64,000 nucleotides of DNA from Streptomyces sp. SID12488 (GCF_010548275.1 NZ_JAAGLT010000025.1:86599-150598), one strand, 5' to 3'; shown: positions 34,618 to 42,368, counted from the stretch's first letter. Notes: generated by a model from the letters alone, not told the origin. Numbers and translations are program-made.

Positions 34618-35412
34618 TCAGCGGGAGACGGACTCGGGTACCAGTGCGCGCAACTGCTGCTCGACCGAGGCCATCGACGCGACGGGCGACGCCGTACGCG
34701 GACGGGATGTGCGGTACAGCCACAGGATGTCCCGGCCGAACGACCAGACCAGCGTGCCCAGGGCCAGCGCGATCACGGCCTCTGTGGCGCCGAGGGGCAG
34801 GTAGCCGGAGGCGCCGAGCAGCAGCAGGATGCCCTGGAGGGCGGCCACGGTCTTGCGGGCGGTGCTCGGGGGGAGCGGGGCGTTCAGCCAGGGCAGAACG
34901 CGGGCGGCGGCGACGAAGGCATAGCGCATTCCGCCGATCAGCAGGACCCACGGGCCGAGCGACATCGACACGTACACGCTGAGCACGAGGATGAGGAACG
35001 CATCGACCTCCATGTCGAAGCGCGCGCCCAGCGTCGAGCAGGTGCCCGTGCGGCGGGCGACCTTGCCGTCCACGCCGTCGAGGATCAGGGCCACGGCCGT
35101 CAGGCCGACGAACAGCGTGACGGGCGGCGAGCTGACATACGAGTCCGCGACCAGCGCCGTCACTCCGCCGACCAGCGTCGCCCGGCCGAGGGTCACCCGG
35201 TTGGCCGGGCCGAACGACTTCGACCCGGACCGGTGCAGCGCGCGGGAGAGAACGGCCCAGGTGGCGATCGCGAACGCCAGTCCGGTCAGCCAGCCCACCG
35301 GGCCCAGGCCGATCGCGGAGCCGAGCAGGACCAGCAAGAGGACCTGCAGGCCCGCCCCCAGAGCGGTCTCCTGCTGAACCAGCCTCGCCTCGTACGTGTT
35401 GATCAGGGCCAC
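34618..35412 (-). CDS. CDP-alcohol phosphatidyltransferase family membrane protein
   Basis: A 264-aa membrane enzyme with the full family motif D-x2-D-G-x2-A-R-x8-G-x3-D-x3-D, read as LDGVDGKVARR then TGTCSTLGARFDMEVD, and about six helices. These enzymes transfer a phosphoalcohol head group from a CDP-linked donor to an acceptor alcohol. The start is GTG 35412 with GGCGGAGG seven bases upstream; a longer open frame has no family similarity. It is divergent from, and shares 106 bp with, the dehydrogenase gene of the pterin-like cluster. This hints that the cluster product is phospholipid-linked. Confidence 0.88.
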   Translation of the reverse strand: MALINTYEARLVQQETALGAGLQVLLLVLLGSAIGLGPVGWLTGLAFAIATWAVLSRALHRSGSKSFGPANRVTLGRATLVGGVTALVADSYVSSPPVTLFVGLTAVALILDGVDGKVARRTGTCSTLGARFDMEVDAFLILVLSVYVSMSLGPWVLLIGGMRYAFVAAARVLPWLNAPLPPSTARKTVAALQGILLLLGASGYLPLGATEAVIALALGTLVWSFGRDILWLYRTSRPRTASPVASMASVEQQLRALVPESVSR

Positions 35413-35452
35413 CGCGAGTCCTCCGCCGTATGTACAGAGTGGATCATGCCGC

Positions 35453-35484
35453 GTACTGTGCGCGGACTGTGCACCCCGCAGTAC
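35453..35484. promoter_or_regulatory. Inverted repeat in divergent promoter of the pterin-like cluster
   Basis: GTACTG (35453-35458) and CAGTAC (35479-35484) flank 20 bp in the 106-bp divergent region between the CDP-alcohol phosphotransferase and dehydrogenase genes. It is a candidate shared operator; the dyad is short, so confidence is low. Confidence 0.3.
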
Positions 35485-35518
35485 GTGAGCAACTTCCCAA
35501 GCGTTCAGGAGGACTCCG

Positions 35519-36502
35519 ATGAAGCGCGCCGCACGTGCGTTCTGGCTCGGTTCGCCGGACCACGGAGAGATCCGTGACGTCGAACTGCCGGCGCCCGGCG
35601 AGGACGAGGTACTGGTCCGCACCCTGTTTTCGGGCGTGAGCCGCGGCACGGAGACACTCGTCTTCCGTGGTGGCGTCCCGGTCAGCCAGTACGCGGCCAT
35701 GCGGGCGCCGTTCCAGGAGGGCGACTTCCCGGGCCCGGTCAAGTACGGCTACCTCAACGTCGGTGTGGTGGAGAAGGGCCCGGACGCGTTGGCAGGCCGT
35801 ACGGTCTTCTGCCTCTACCCGCATCAGACGCGATACGTAGTCCCGGTGGGCGCGGTGACAGTGGTGCCGGACGGGGTGCCCGCCGAACGCGCGGTGCTCG
35901 CCGGGACCGTCGAGACCGCGGTGAACGCCCTGTGGGACGCGTCGCCGCTGGCCGGTGACCGGATCGCGGTGGTCGGCGGCGGGATGATCGGGTCCTCGGT
36001 CGCCGCGCTGATCGCCCGGTTCCCGGGGGTGCGCGTCCAGTTGGTGGACGCCGATCCCGGGCGGGCGAAGACCGCGGAGGCGCTCGGCGTCGACTTCGCG
36101 CTGCCGGGGGACGCCCTGGGGGAGTGCGACCTGGTCGTCCACGCCAGCGCCACGGAGGCGGGACTGGCCCGCTCGCTCGAACTCCTCGCCGCCGAGGGCA
36201 CGGTCATCGAGCTGAGTTGGTACGGCGACCGGCGCGTCAGTCTGCCGCTGGGTGAGGCGTTCCACTCCCGGCGCCTCACCGTCCGCAGCAGCCAGGTGGG
36301 GACCGTGTCCCCGGCCGCGCGGCCCGGCCGCACCTACGCCGACCGGCTCGCCCTGGCCCTCGACCTGCTGGCCGACCCGGCGCTCGACGCCCTGATCACC
36401 GGTGAGTGCGCCTTCGAGGAACTCCCGGACGTGCTGCCGAGGCTCGCCTCCGGGGAGCTGCCGGCGCTCTGTCATCGCGTCCGCTATCCGGACAACGGCT
36501 GA
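35519..36502 (+). CDS. MDR-superfamily (zinc-type alcohol) dehydrogenase
   Basis: A 327-aa medium-chain dehydrogenase-like protein. GroES-like N-terminal half: LFSGVSRGTETLVFRGG and FPGPVKYGYLNVGVVEKGP replace the usual GHE and structural-zinc Cys loop, so it is probably zinc-free. The Rossmann motif GGGMIGSSVAALIA is central. It is likely an NAD(P)-dependent oxidoreductase for an intermediate of this cluster. ATG 35519 has AGGAGG upstream. It is the first gene of a rightward operon with the PTPS homologue, glycosyltransferase, methyltransferase and flippase-like gene. Confidence 0.87.
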   Translation: MKRAARAFWLGSPDHGEIRDVELPAPGEDEVLVRTLFSGVSRGTETLVFRGGVPVSQYAAMRAPFQEGDFPGPVKYGYLNVGVVEKGPDALAGRTVFCLYPHQTRYVVPVGAVTVVPDGVPAERAVLAGTVETAVNALWDASPLAGDRIAVVGGGMIGSSVAALIARFPGVRVQLVDADPGRAKTAEALGVDFALPGDALGECDLVVHASATEAGLARSLELLAAEGTVIELSWYGDRRVSLPLGEAFHSRRLTVRSSQVGTVSPAARPGRTYADRLALALDLLADPALDALITGECAFEELPDVLPRLASGELPALCHRVRYPDNG

Positions 36503-36642
36503 CGGATTCGCCCGGCCTCCGAAAAGTGGTTCGGGTGCATGAACAAGTCGTTGAACAAGCTGCCGTGGGTAGCCGTACTACTCGGCATGCCCCGGCAGCG
36601 ATCAGCACGGGGCAAGACGCGCCGCACCTGGAGGGTCGTCCG

Positions 36643-37041
36643 TTGTTCAGCATCACCGTCCGCGATCACATCATGATCGCCCACAGCTTCAGCGGAGAGG
36701 TCTTCGGACCCGCCCAGCGCCTGCACGGAGCGACGTTCCTCGTCGACGCCACGTTCCGACGTGAACAGCTGGACGACGACAACATCGTCGTCGACATCGG
36801 TCTGGCCACCCAGGAGCTCGGTGCCGTGGTGAGCGAGTTGAACTACCGCAACCTCGACAACGAGCCCGACTTCGCCGGGATCAACACCTCCACGGAGTTC
36901 CTGGCCAAGGTCATCGCCGACCGGCTCGCCGCGCGGATCGAGAAGGGCGCCCTGGGTGAGGGCGCCCGAGGCCTGGCGGGCCTCACCGTCACGCTGCACG
37001 AGTCCCACGTCGCCTGGGCCAGTTACGAGCGTGCCCTGTGA
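36643..37041 (+). CDS. 6-pyruvoyl-tetrahydropterin synthase homologue lacking the metal site
   Basis: A 132-aa T-fold protein. The start is TTG 36643 with GGAGGG seven bases upstream; no better start exists before the conserved MIAHSF. True PTPS/QueD have three zinc His (xH...HGH) and a catalytic Cys. Here H14 and H28 remain, but the third His is Ala30 (RLHGAT) and the Cys is absent. The published S. coelicolor homologue SCO6650 is a hexameric T-fold that lacks zinc and PTPS activity yet keeps a pterin-like pocket. It overlaps the glycosyltransferase by GTGA. The substrate is unknown. Confidence 0.87.
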   Translation: MFSITVRDHIMIAHSFSGEVFGPAQRLHGATFLVDATFRREQLDDDNIVVDIGLATQELGAVVSELNYRNLDNEPDFAGINTSTEFLAKVIADRLAARIEKGALGEGARGLAGLTVTLHESHVAWASYERAL

Positions 37042-38282
37042 CCGACACGACCCTCGACCGTCCGGTTCCCCTCTCCCCGGCGGCCACTTCGGCCGCCCCG
37101 GCCCAGGTACAGGCTCACGTGCAGACGACGCTCAACTACGTGCCCGTCCAGAACGCGGCCCTCCAGAACGCGGCGATCATCCCCATGTCCTTGCGCTCCG
37201 TGCACTTCGTGATGCCGGGCGGTGTCGACGACCCGGCCAGGCCGAGCGGCGGAAACGCCTACGACCGGCGGATCAGCCTCGACCTGGCCGGCTTCGGCTG
37301 GCAGGTCCACAAGCACGCCGTCGACGGTGACTGGCCCCGGCCCGGCGCGGACGCCCGTGCGGAACTGGCGCGGACCCTGCGCGAGCTGCCGGACGGCACG
37401 GTCGTCCTGCTCGACGGCCTGGTGGCCTGCGGGGTCCCCGAGATCATCACCCCGGAGGCCGAACGGCTCCGCCTCGCCGTGCTGGTGCACCTCCCGCTCG
37501 GCGACGAGACGGGCCTCGAACCGGCCGTCGCGGCCGAGCTGGACGCCCTGGAGCGGGCCACCCTGAGGGCGGTGCCGTCGGTCATCGCGACCAGCGACTG
37601 GGCCGTCCGGCGCCTCGTCTCCCACCACGGACTCGCCCCGGACCGCGTGCACATGGCGGCCCCCGGCGCCGACATCGCCCCCCTCGCCTCCGGCACCGAC
37701 GGCGTCTCCCGCCTCCTCTGCGTGGCCGCCGTGACCCCGCGCAAGGGCCAGCACCGACTGGTGGAGGCGCTGGCCGCGGTGACCGACCTGCCGTGGAGCT
37801 GCGTCTGTGTCGGCGGGCTCGAACAGGATCCCGAGTACGTCGCCGAGCTGCGCTCCCTGATCGCGAAGCACGGTCTGCAGGACCGGCTGCACCTGGCCGG
37901 CCCGCAGGCGGGCGCCCAGCTCGACGCCAGCTACGCCGCCGCCGACCTGATGGTCCTCACCTCCTACGCGGAGACGTACGGCATGGCGGTCACCGAAGCC
38001 CTCGCGCGCGGCATCCCGGTGCTCGCCACGGACGTCGGCGGCCTCCCCGAGGCGGTCGGGCGCGCGCCCGACGGCGGCGTCCCCGGCATCCTCGTACCGC
38101 CGGAGAACCCGGCGGCACTCGCGGCGGAACTGCGCGGCTGGTTCGGCGAGGCGGACGTCCGCCGCCGGCTGAAGGCGGCGGCACGAGGCCGCCGGGCAGC
38201 CCTCGACGGCTGGGCGGCCACGGCACGGAACCTGGCCGGCGTACTGGGCCGGATTCCCTGGGAACCCCGGAGGGCGGCATGA
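37038..38282 (+). CDS. Glycosyltransferase family 4 (GT-B)
   Basis: A 414-aa GT4-like enzyme. The N-terminal domain contains LRSVHFVMPGGVDDPARPSG (donor or acceptor loop). The C-terminal donor domain has LLCVAAVTPRKGQHRLVEAL and the E-x7-E motif in LTSYAETYGMAVTEALARGIPV. It transfers a sugar from a nucleotide donor to the cluster metabolite. It starts at GTG 37038, overlapping the PTPS homologue. The last 35 codons form unit 1 of a triplicated sequence that runs through the next small reading frame. Confidence 0.9.
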   Translation: MTDTTLDRPVPLSPAATSAAPAQVQAHVQTTLNYVPVQNAALQNAAIIPMSLRSVHFVMPGGVDDPARPSGGNAYDRRISLDLAGFGWQVHKHAVDGDWPRPGADARAELARTLRELPDGTVVLLDGLVACGVPEIITPEAERLRLAVLVHLPLGDETGLEPAVAAELDALERATLRAVPSVIATSDWAVRRLVSHHGLAPDRVHMAAPGADIAPLASGTDGVSRLLCVAAVTPRKGQHRLVEALAAVTDLPWSCVCVGGLEQDPEYVAELRSLIAKHGLQDRLHLAGPQAGAQLDASYAAADLMVLTSYAETYGMAVTEALARGIPVLATDVGGLPEAVGRAPDGGVPGILVPPENPAALAAELRGWFGEADVRRRLKAAARGRRAALDGWAATARNLAGVLGRIPWEPRRAA

Positions 38283-38578
38283 GGACAGCTGCAGCTACGA
38301 CGATGACGGGCGCGGGTATCACGCCGGTCTCCTCCCGGGGGCTCCGGGCAGCCGCGCTGCGCAGTGCCGTCGGGGTGCGGGGGCCGATTCCCTCGGGAAC
38401 CCCGGAGGGCGGCGGCACGACCAAGGTGACGACGATGCCGGCCTCGGCCGGTCCGGCGACGCCCATGGACGCCGACATCGAGCTGGTCGCCGCTCGGGGA
38501 CGCCGGGTGGCCGCGCTGCGGGGTCTCGTAGGCGCACTGGGGCGGACTCCCCGGGAAACGAGGAACGCGGCATGAAGA
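38184..38578. repeat. Gene-junction sequence present three times in tandem (about 150-bp period)
   Basis: Units begin near 38184, 38335 and 38491. Each holds a (R)GRRAALxxxxGxLGRxPxxPxxAA-type 3' end followed by an ACGACGATGACG-like head. Unit 1 is the end of the glycosyltransferase gene and unit 3 ends at the start of the methyltransferase gene. Units have diverged but align readily: GATTCCCTGGGAACCCCGGA, GATTCCCTCGGGAACCCCGG and GACTCCCCGGGAAACGAGG. Confidence 0.75.
38279..38575 (+). CDS. Duplication-derived small reading frame between glycosyltransferase and methyltransferase
   Basis: The frame runs from ATG 38279 (ATGA overlap with the glycosyltransferase stop) to TGA 38575 (overlap with the methyltransferase start), giving 98 aa. 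Its protein has two copies of the glycosyltransferase C-terminus (SSRGLRAAALRSAVGVRG and AARGRRVAALRGLVGALGR) separated by Thr/Met/Pro-rich sequence like the methyltransferase N-terminus. It therefore arose by duplication of the junction. It is in frame and positioned for translational coupling, but nothing suggests an independent function. Confidence 0.45.
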   Translation: MRTAAATTMTGAGITPVSSRGLRAAALRSAVGVRGPIPSGTPEGGGTTKVTTMPASAGPATPMDADIELVAARGRRVAALRGLVGALGRTPRETRNAA

Positions 38579-39603
38579 AGACGACGATCACGACTTCGGC
38601 GGCGTCGGACATCCAACGACGGGGACCGGTGACTCCGGTGGACACGAATGCCAAGCCTGCCGCCGGGATTCCGGCCCAGCCGACACACCGGGACGTGAAG
38701 CCCGGTGCCGGGCCGGTGGGCCCGGGGGAGCGGGGCACGGTCCGGCTGCGTGAGGCCGGACCCGACGACCCGCCCCGGTACGCGCCCGACTGGCTGGAGC
38801 TGCGCGAGGGCCCGGACGCCGCCGCGCGCGCCGTCGAACTCCTCGTGCCGTTGCGCGGCCGACTGGCCGACCTGCCCGGAAAGCCGGGCGGGCACGTCAT
38901 CCACGACCTGGGCTGCGGCACCGGCTCCATGGGCCGCTGGCTCGCGCCCCGGCTCGACGGTCCCCAGCACTGGGTCCTGCACGACCGTGACCCCTACCTC
39001 CTGCACTTCGCCGCCGTTGCCTCGCCGCGCTCCGCCGCCGACGGCAGCCACGTGACCGTCGAGACACGGCGCGGCGATGTCGCCCGGCTGACCGCCGACG
39101 CGCTGGCCGGCGCCTCCCTGGTCACCGCCTCCGCGCTGCTGGACGTCCTCACCCGTGAGGAGGTCGACGCCCTCGCCACGGCCTGCGCGGGCGCCGGCTG
39201 CCCGGCCCTGCTGACCCTGTCCGTGGCCGGCCGCGTCCAGTTCGGCACCCCCGACCCGCTGGACGACGACATCGCAGACGCGTTCAACACCCACCAGCGA
39301 CGGGCGGGCCTGCTCGGCCCCGACGCGGTGACGGCGGCCTGCGAGGCCTTCGACCAGCGGGGCGCCACGGTCCGCGTTCACCCGAGCGCCTGGCACCTCG
39401 GCCCCGTGGAGGCCCCACTCACGGCGGAGTGGCTGCGCGGCTGGGTCGCGGCGGCGGTGGAGGAACGTCCGGCACTGAAGTCCCGCGCCGAGACCTACCT
39501 CACCGAGCGCCTGGAGGCCTGTGCGGCCGGAGAGCTCCGGGTGGAGGTCCACCACAGCGACCTCCTGTCCCTCCCGAGGCCGACGGACGGGACAGCGTCA
39601 TGA
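38572..39603 (+). CDS. Class I SAM-dependent methyltransferase
   Basis: A 343-aa protein. The first 55 residues are low-complexity and related to the upstream junction repeat. The methyltransferase fold follows: VIHDLGCGTGSMGRWLA is motif I (SAM binding), LHDRDPYLLHFA carries the acidic ribose ligand, and LVTASALLDVLTREEVDAL is motif IV. It methylates an unknown acceptor, presumably an intermediate of this cluster. It overlaps its neighbours by ATGA on both sides. The functional start may be downstream of 38572. Confidence 0.88.
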   Translation: MKKTTITTSAASDIQRRGPVTPVDTNAKPAAGIPAQPTHRDVKPGAGPVGPGERGTVRLREAGPDDPPRYAPDWLELREGPDAAARAVELLVPLRGRLADLPGKPGGHVIHDLGCGTGSMGRWLAPRLDGPQHWVLHDRDPYLLHFAAVASPRSAADGSHVTVETRRGDVARLTADALAGASLVTASALLDVLTREEVDALATACAGAGCPALLTLSVAGRVQFGTPDPLDDDIADAFNTHQRRAGLLGPDAVTAACEAFDQRGATVRVHPSAWHLGPVEAPLTAEWLRGWVAAAVEERPALKSRAETYLTERLEACAAGELRVEVHHSDLLSLPRPTDGTAS

Positions 39604-40922
39604 GCGTGCAGACGGTGGAAGTGACGGAGGCTGTGCTGAGCGGCTTCGGGGAGGTCGGGCGCGGACCCGCGCCCCTGAAGGGGCGCGGTGAACGGCGCGA
39701 CCAGCCCCCACTGGCCCGCGGCCGACGAACCGCATATCCCGAGGCGCGCTCCTCGGCCGGCCGCGCCGGAGTCATCGGCTTCGTCGGGCCTCGGGAAGCC
39801 GCCCCGCAGGCAACCGAGCCGAGCCGTCTCCGCCGCGCGGCCAAAAGCCTCCGTCCTCATCTGGGAACCCTCGCCGGAGTAACGATTCTCGGCGTGCTGC
39901 TCTGGCGCCTCGGCACTGGTGTCTTCCTGGACGGGCTGCGGCGGATCGACGTACCGATCCTGTTCGTGGGCCTCGGGATCGGGCTGCTCACCACCGTGTT
40001 CAGTGCCTGGCGCTGGGCCCTGGTCGCCCGGGGTCTGGGGATCAGGCTGCCCCTCGTCCCCGCGATCGCCGACTACTACCGCTCGTTGTTCCTGAACGCG
40101 GCCCTGCCCGGCGGCGTCCTCGGCGACGTGCACCGTGCGGTACGGCACGGGCAGAGCGCCGGTGACATGGGGCGCGGAGTCCGTGCGGTCGTTCTCGAAC
40201 GGGTCGCCGGGCAGATCGCGCTGATCACCGTCGGCGGAGTGGTACTGCTCACCCAGCCGTCCCCGGTGCTGGCCGAGGCCCGCCGGGTAGCCCTGATGGC
40301 GGCCTTCGTCGCCGTGGGCGCGGTCGCCGTCGTCGTCGCCGTCCGGATGAACCGCGCCCCGAGTGTCGCGGCCCGCCGGACCCGCGCTCTGCGCGCGACG
40401 CTCACCGAGGCCCGCGGCGCCCTGCTCTCCCGCGAGAACCTGCCGGGCGTCGCGCTCTCGTCCGTGGTCGTTCTCTCCGGCCACCTCGGGATGTTCGTGG
40501 TCGCCGCCCGGGTCGCCGGATCCCACGCCACCGTCGCCGAGCTGCTGCCGCTGGCCGTACTGGCGCTGCTGGCGATGGGAGTTCCGTTGAACGTCGGCGG
40601 CTGGGGCCCCCGCGAGGGTGTCACCGCCTGGGCGTTCGGCGCGGCGGGACTTGGCGCCAGCATGGGGCTGAGCGTCGCCGTCGTGTACGGCGTGCTGAGC
40701 TTCGTGGCCGCCCTGCCCGGCGCGGTCGTCCTGGTCGTCCGCTACTTCTGGTCGCCGGCCCCAGTAGCAGCTCCGGCAACGGCAACGGCAGCGGCATCGC
40801 CATCGGCAGCGGTGAGCATCGAGAAATACGCCCCGAAGGACTCGGCGAAGCTCGCCAGCAACGCCTTCCCCTTTTCGGCGGAGCCGAGCGAAGGGCGGCC
40901 GATGACACCGGAATCGGTGTAA
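39600..40922 (+). CDS. Lysylphosphatidylglycerol-synthase-TM-like (UPF0104) flippase-type membrane protein
   Basis: A 440-aa protein. The core (residues about 90-385) has eight or so helices of the AglD/MprF-type membrane domain: LFVGLGIGLLTTVFSAWRW, YRSLFLNAALPGGVLGDVHR, LERVAGQIALITVGG and PLNVGGWGPREGVTAWAFG. Such domains flip or dock lipid-linked products. The first 80 residues are unlike the family and include a copy of a dispersed intergenic repeat (39667-39706). The last 60 residues overlap the convergent creatininase-family gene by 181 bp. Both ends look like additions to the core. Confidence 0.83.
   Translation: MSVQTVEVTEAVLSGFGEVGRGPAPLKGRGERRDQPPLARGRRTAYPEARSSAGRAGVIGFVGPREAAPQATEPSRLRRAAKSLRPHLGTLAGVTILGVLLWRLGTGVFLDGLRRIDVPILFVGLGIGLLTTVFSAWRWALVARGLGIRLPLVPAIADYYRSLFLNAALPGGVLGDVHRAVRHGQSAGDMGRGVRAVVLERVAGQIALITVGGVVLLTQPSPVLAEARRVALMAAFVAVGAVAVVVAVRMNRAPSVAARRTRALRATLTEARGALLSRENLPGVALSSVVVLSGHLGMFVVAARVAGSHATVAELLPLAVLALLAMGVPLNVGGWGPREGVTAWAFGAAGLGASMGLSVAVVYGVLSFVAALPGAVVLVVRYFWSPAPVAAPATATAAASPSAAVSIEKYAPKDSAKLASNAFPFSAEPSEGRPMTPESV
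39667..39706. repeat. Second copy of the dispersed hairpin repeat, inside a coding region
   Basis: CCGCGCCCCTGAAGGGGCGC (39667-39686) followed by GGTGAACGGCGCGACCAGCC matches the intergenic element at 4424-4463. Here it is read in frame as PAPLKGRGERRDQP in the N-terminus of the flippase-like protein. It probably marks old intergenic DNA absorbed into the frame. Confidence 0.7.
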
Positions 40923-41572
40923 CCGGCCATGCCGAGGGTGAGGAGATGCCGGCGGTCGTCGGCGATGAAATCAGCGGTTTCATAACCGGGACGGAGCAAT
41001 TCGGGATGAGCGTGCAGCAGGATGGAGGTCTCGATTTCCCCCGCGTGCATGTCGGTGAGCAGCGAGGTCACCACTCCGGCCTGCTCACGCGCCGTCTCCC
41101 AGTCCTCCCCGGCCGGGAACAGCGCCATGTGCTCCCCGCGCGCGGAGGATTCCTGAACGACGTTGCCCAGTACGTAGTTTCCACCGTGTCCGTTGACGAC
41201 AACCAGGGCGTCCACGCCCGAGCGGCGCAGCGAATCGGCGATGTCCCGTACTACCGCGTGAAGGGTCACGGAGGAGATGCTGACGGTTCCCGGCCACTTG
41301 GCGTGCTCGTGCGAGCATGCGATGGTCACCGGCGGAAGGAGGTGCACCGGGTATGCGGATGCGATCTCCCGGGCAATGGCACAGGCGACCAGGGTGTCGG
41401 TCGTCAACGGAAGGAAGGGACCATGTTGTTCGAAGCTCCCGACCGGAAGAACGGCGACCTGCGTTGAGACGCCGGCGGCTCGTGTCCGTACGTCTTCCGT
41501 AGTGTCCACCGGCAACAGGCCGCCAGTGGGCAACGCTACGGACGCCGTCGACCGCATTCCCGAATCATCCAT
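40742..41572 (-). CDS. Creatininase-family amidohydrolase (candidate FAPy deformylase)
   Basis: A 276-aa creatininase-fold metal hydrolase. Metal ligands are E48, H50 and D59 in SFEQHGPFLPLTTDT, His in VVNGHGGN and Glu in DMHAGEIETS. The family includes creatininase, MftE and the archaeal formamide hydrolase ArfB, which deformylates the product FAPy of GTP cyclohydrolase III/II-type enzymes. Its start is 38 bp from the divergent GTP cyclohydrolase II gene, of FAPy-forming type, so deformylation of FAPy is the best inference. The last 20 residues are Ala-rich and overlap the flippase-like gene tail to tail. Confidence 0.85.
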   Translation of the reverse strand: MDDSGMRSTASVALPTGGLLPVDTTEDVRTRAAGVSTQVAVLPVGSFEQHGPFLPLTTDTLVACAIAREIASAYPVHLLPPVTIACSHEHAKWPGTVSISSVTLHAVVRDIADSLRRSGVDALVVVNGHGGNYVLGNVVQESSARGEHMALFPAGEDWETAREQAGVVTSLLTDMHAGEIETSILLHAHPELLRPGYETADFIADDRRHLLTLGMAGYTDSGVIGRPSLGSAEKGKALLASFAESFGAYFSMLTAADGDAAAVAVAGAATGAGDQK

Positions 41573-41610
41573 GTTCTCCCGGCCTTTCGTCTCTGCTTAG
41601 GAACCAGATC

Positions 41611-42267
41611 ATGACAGAAAAAATTGGCGTACTCGGCAAAGCCTCCCAGGCCTCGGGAGTGGAACGCGTGGTGAATGCGCCGTTGCCCACCGTGTACGGC
41701 GATTTCCAGGCGGTCGGATACATGGACCACGATCGCGGTGACGAGCAAGTGGCGCTGGTCTACGGTGAGATCGCCGAGGACGACGTTCTCACCAGGCTGC
41801 ATTCCGAATGCCTGACGGGCGATGCCTTCGGCTCCCAGCACTGCGAATGCGGCGATCAGCTCGACTCCGCGCTGCGCGCGATAGTCGCCGAGGGAAGCGG
41901 CATTCTCGTCTACCTCAGAGGGCATGAGGGCCGTGGCATAGGTCTGCTCGCCAAGCTGCGCGCGATGCAGCTCCAGGCGGAGGGCCTGGACACCGTCGAG
42001 GCGAATCTCGCGCAGGGTCTGCCGGTGGACTCCCGTGACTACGGCGTCGCGGCGGAGATCCTCCACGACCTCGGTGTCCGTTCGGTGCGCCTGATGTCCA
42101 ACAACCCGCGCAAGCGGGAGGCGTTGCTCCGCCACGGCATCAAGATCGCCGAGGATGTGCCGCTGCTGATCCCGCCGTGCGAGAACAACATCACCTACCT
42201 GCGGACCAAGCGCGAGCGTCTCGACCACGTCCTGCCGCACCTGGACGCGGTGGCGCACTGGTCCTGA
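41611..42267 (+). CDS. ribA: GTP cyclohydrolase II paralogue, FAPy-forming type
   Basis: A 218-aa GTP cyclohydrolase II. Zinc ligands are Cys67 (HSECLTGD), Cys78 and Cys80 (QHCECGDQ), with GTP-binding RGHEGRGIGLLAK. The catalytic Tyr of riboflavin-type enzymes (IRAYALQ, Tyr105 in E. coli) is Met119 here (LRAMQLQ). In S. coelicolor SCO6655 the same Tyr-to-Met change (Met120) stops deformylation, so the enzyme releases the formamidopyrimidine FAPy. A dedicated riboflavin role is thus unlikely. AGGA precedes ATG 41611. A hairpin follows at 42306. rib genes are absent nearby. Confidence 0.92.
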   Translation: MTEKIGVLGKASQASGVERVVNAPLPTVYGDFQAVGYMDHDRGDEQVALVYGEIAEDDVLTRLHSECLTGDAFGSQHCECGDQLDSALRAIVAEGSGILVYLRGHEGRGIGLLAKLRAMQLQAEGLDTVEANLAQGLPVDSRDYGVAAEILHDLGVRSVRLMSNNPRKREALLRHGIKIAEDVPLLIPPCENNITYLRTKRERLDHVLPHLDAVAHWS

Positions 42268-42305
42268 CCTGACCGGGAGACCCGGCCGGGAGTCCCGAAC
42301 AGGGG

Positions 42306-42328
42306 GCGCGCGTCACTCGGACGCGCGC
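42306..42328 (+). terminator. Hairpin after the GTP cyclohydrolase II gene
   Basis: GCGCGCGT (42306-42313) pairs exactly with ACGCGCGC (42321-42328) around a 7-nt loop and is followed by GGGGGGTG. It lies in the 101-bp gap between the cyclohydrolase and ornithine-cyclodeaminase-like genes and separates two operons. Confidence 0.6.
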
Positions 42329-42368
42329 GGGGGGTGCCAGAAGCCCCGATTCCGGAAAGGAAGAGGGA

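Noticed and set aside
41611..42267. Riboflavin biosynthesis operon
   Set aside because: No ribB, ribD, ribE or ribH and no FMN riboswitch is nearby; the Met119 substitution argues against the riboflavin function.
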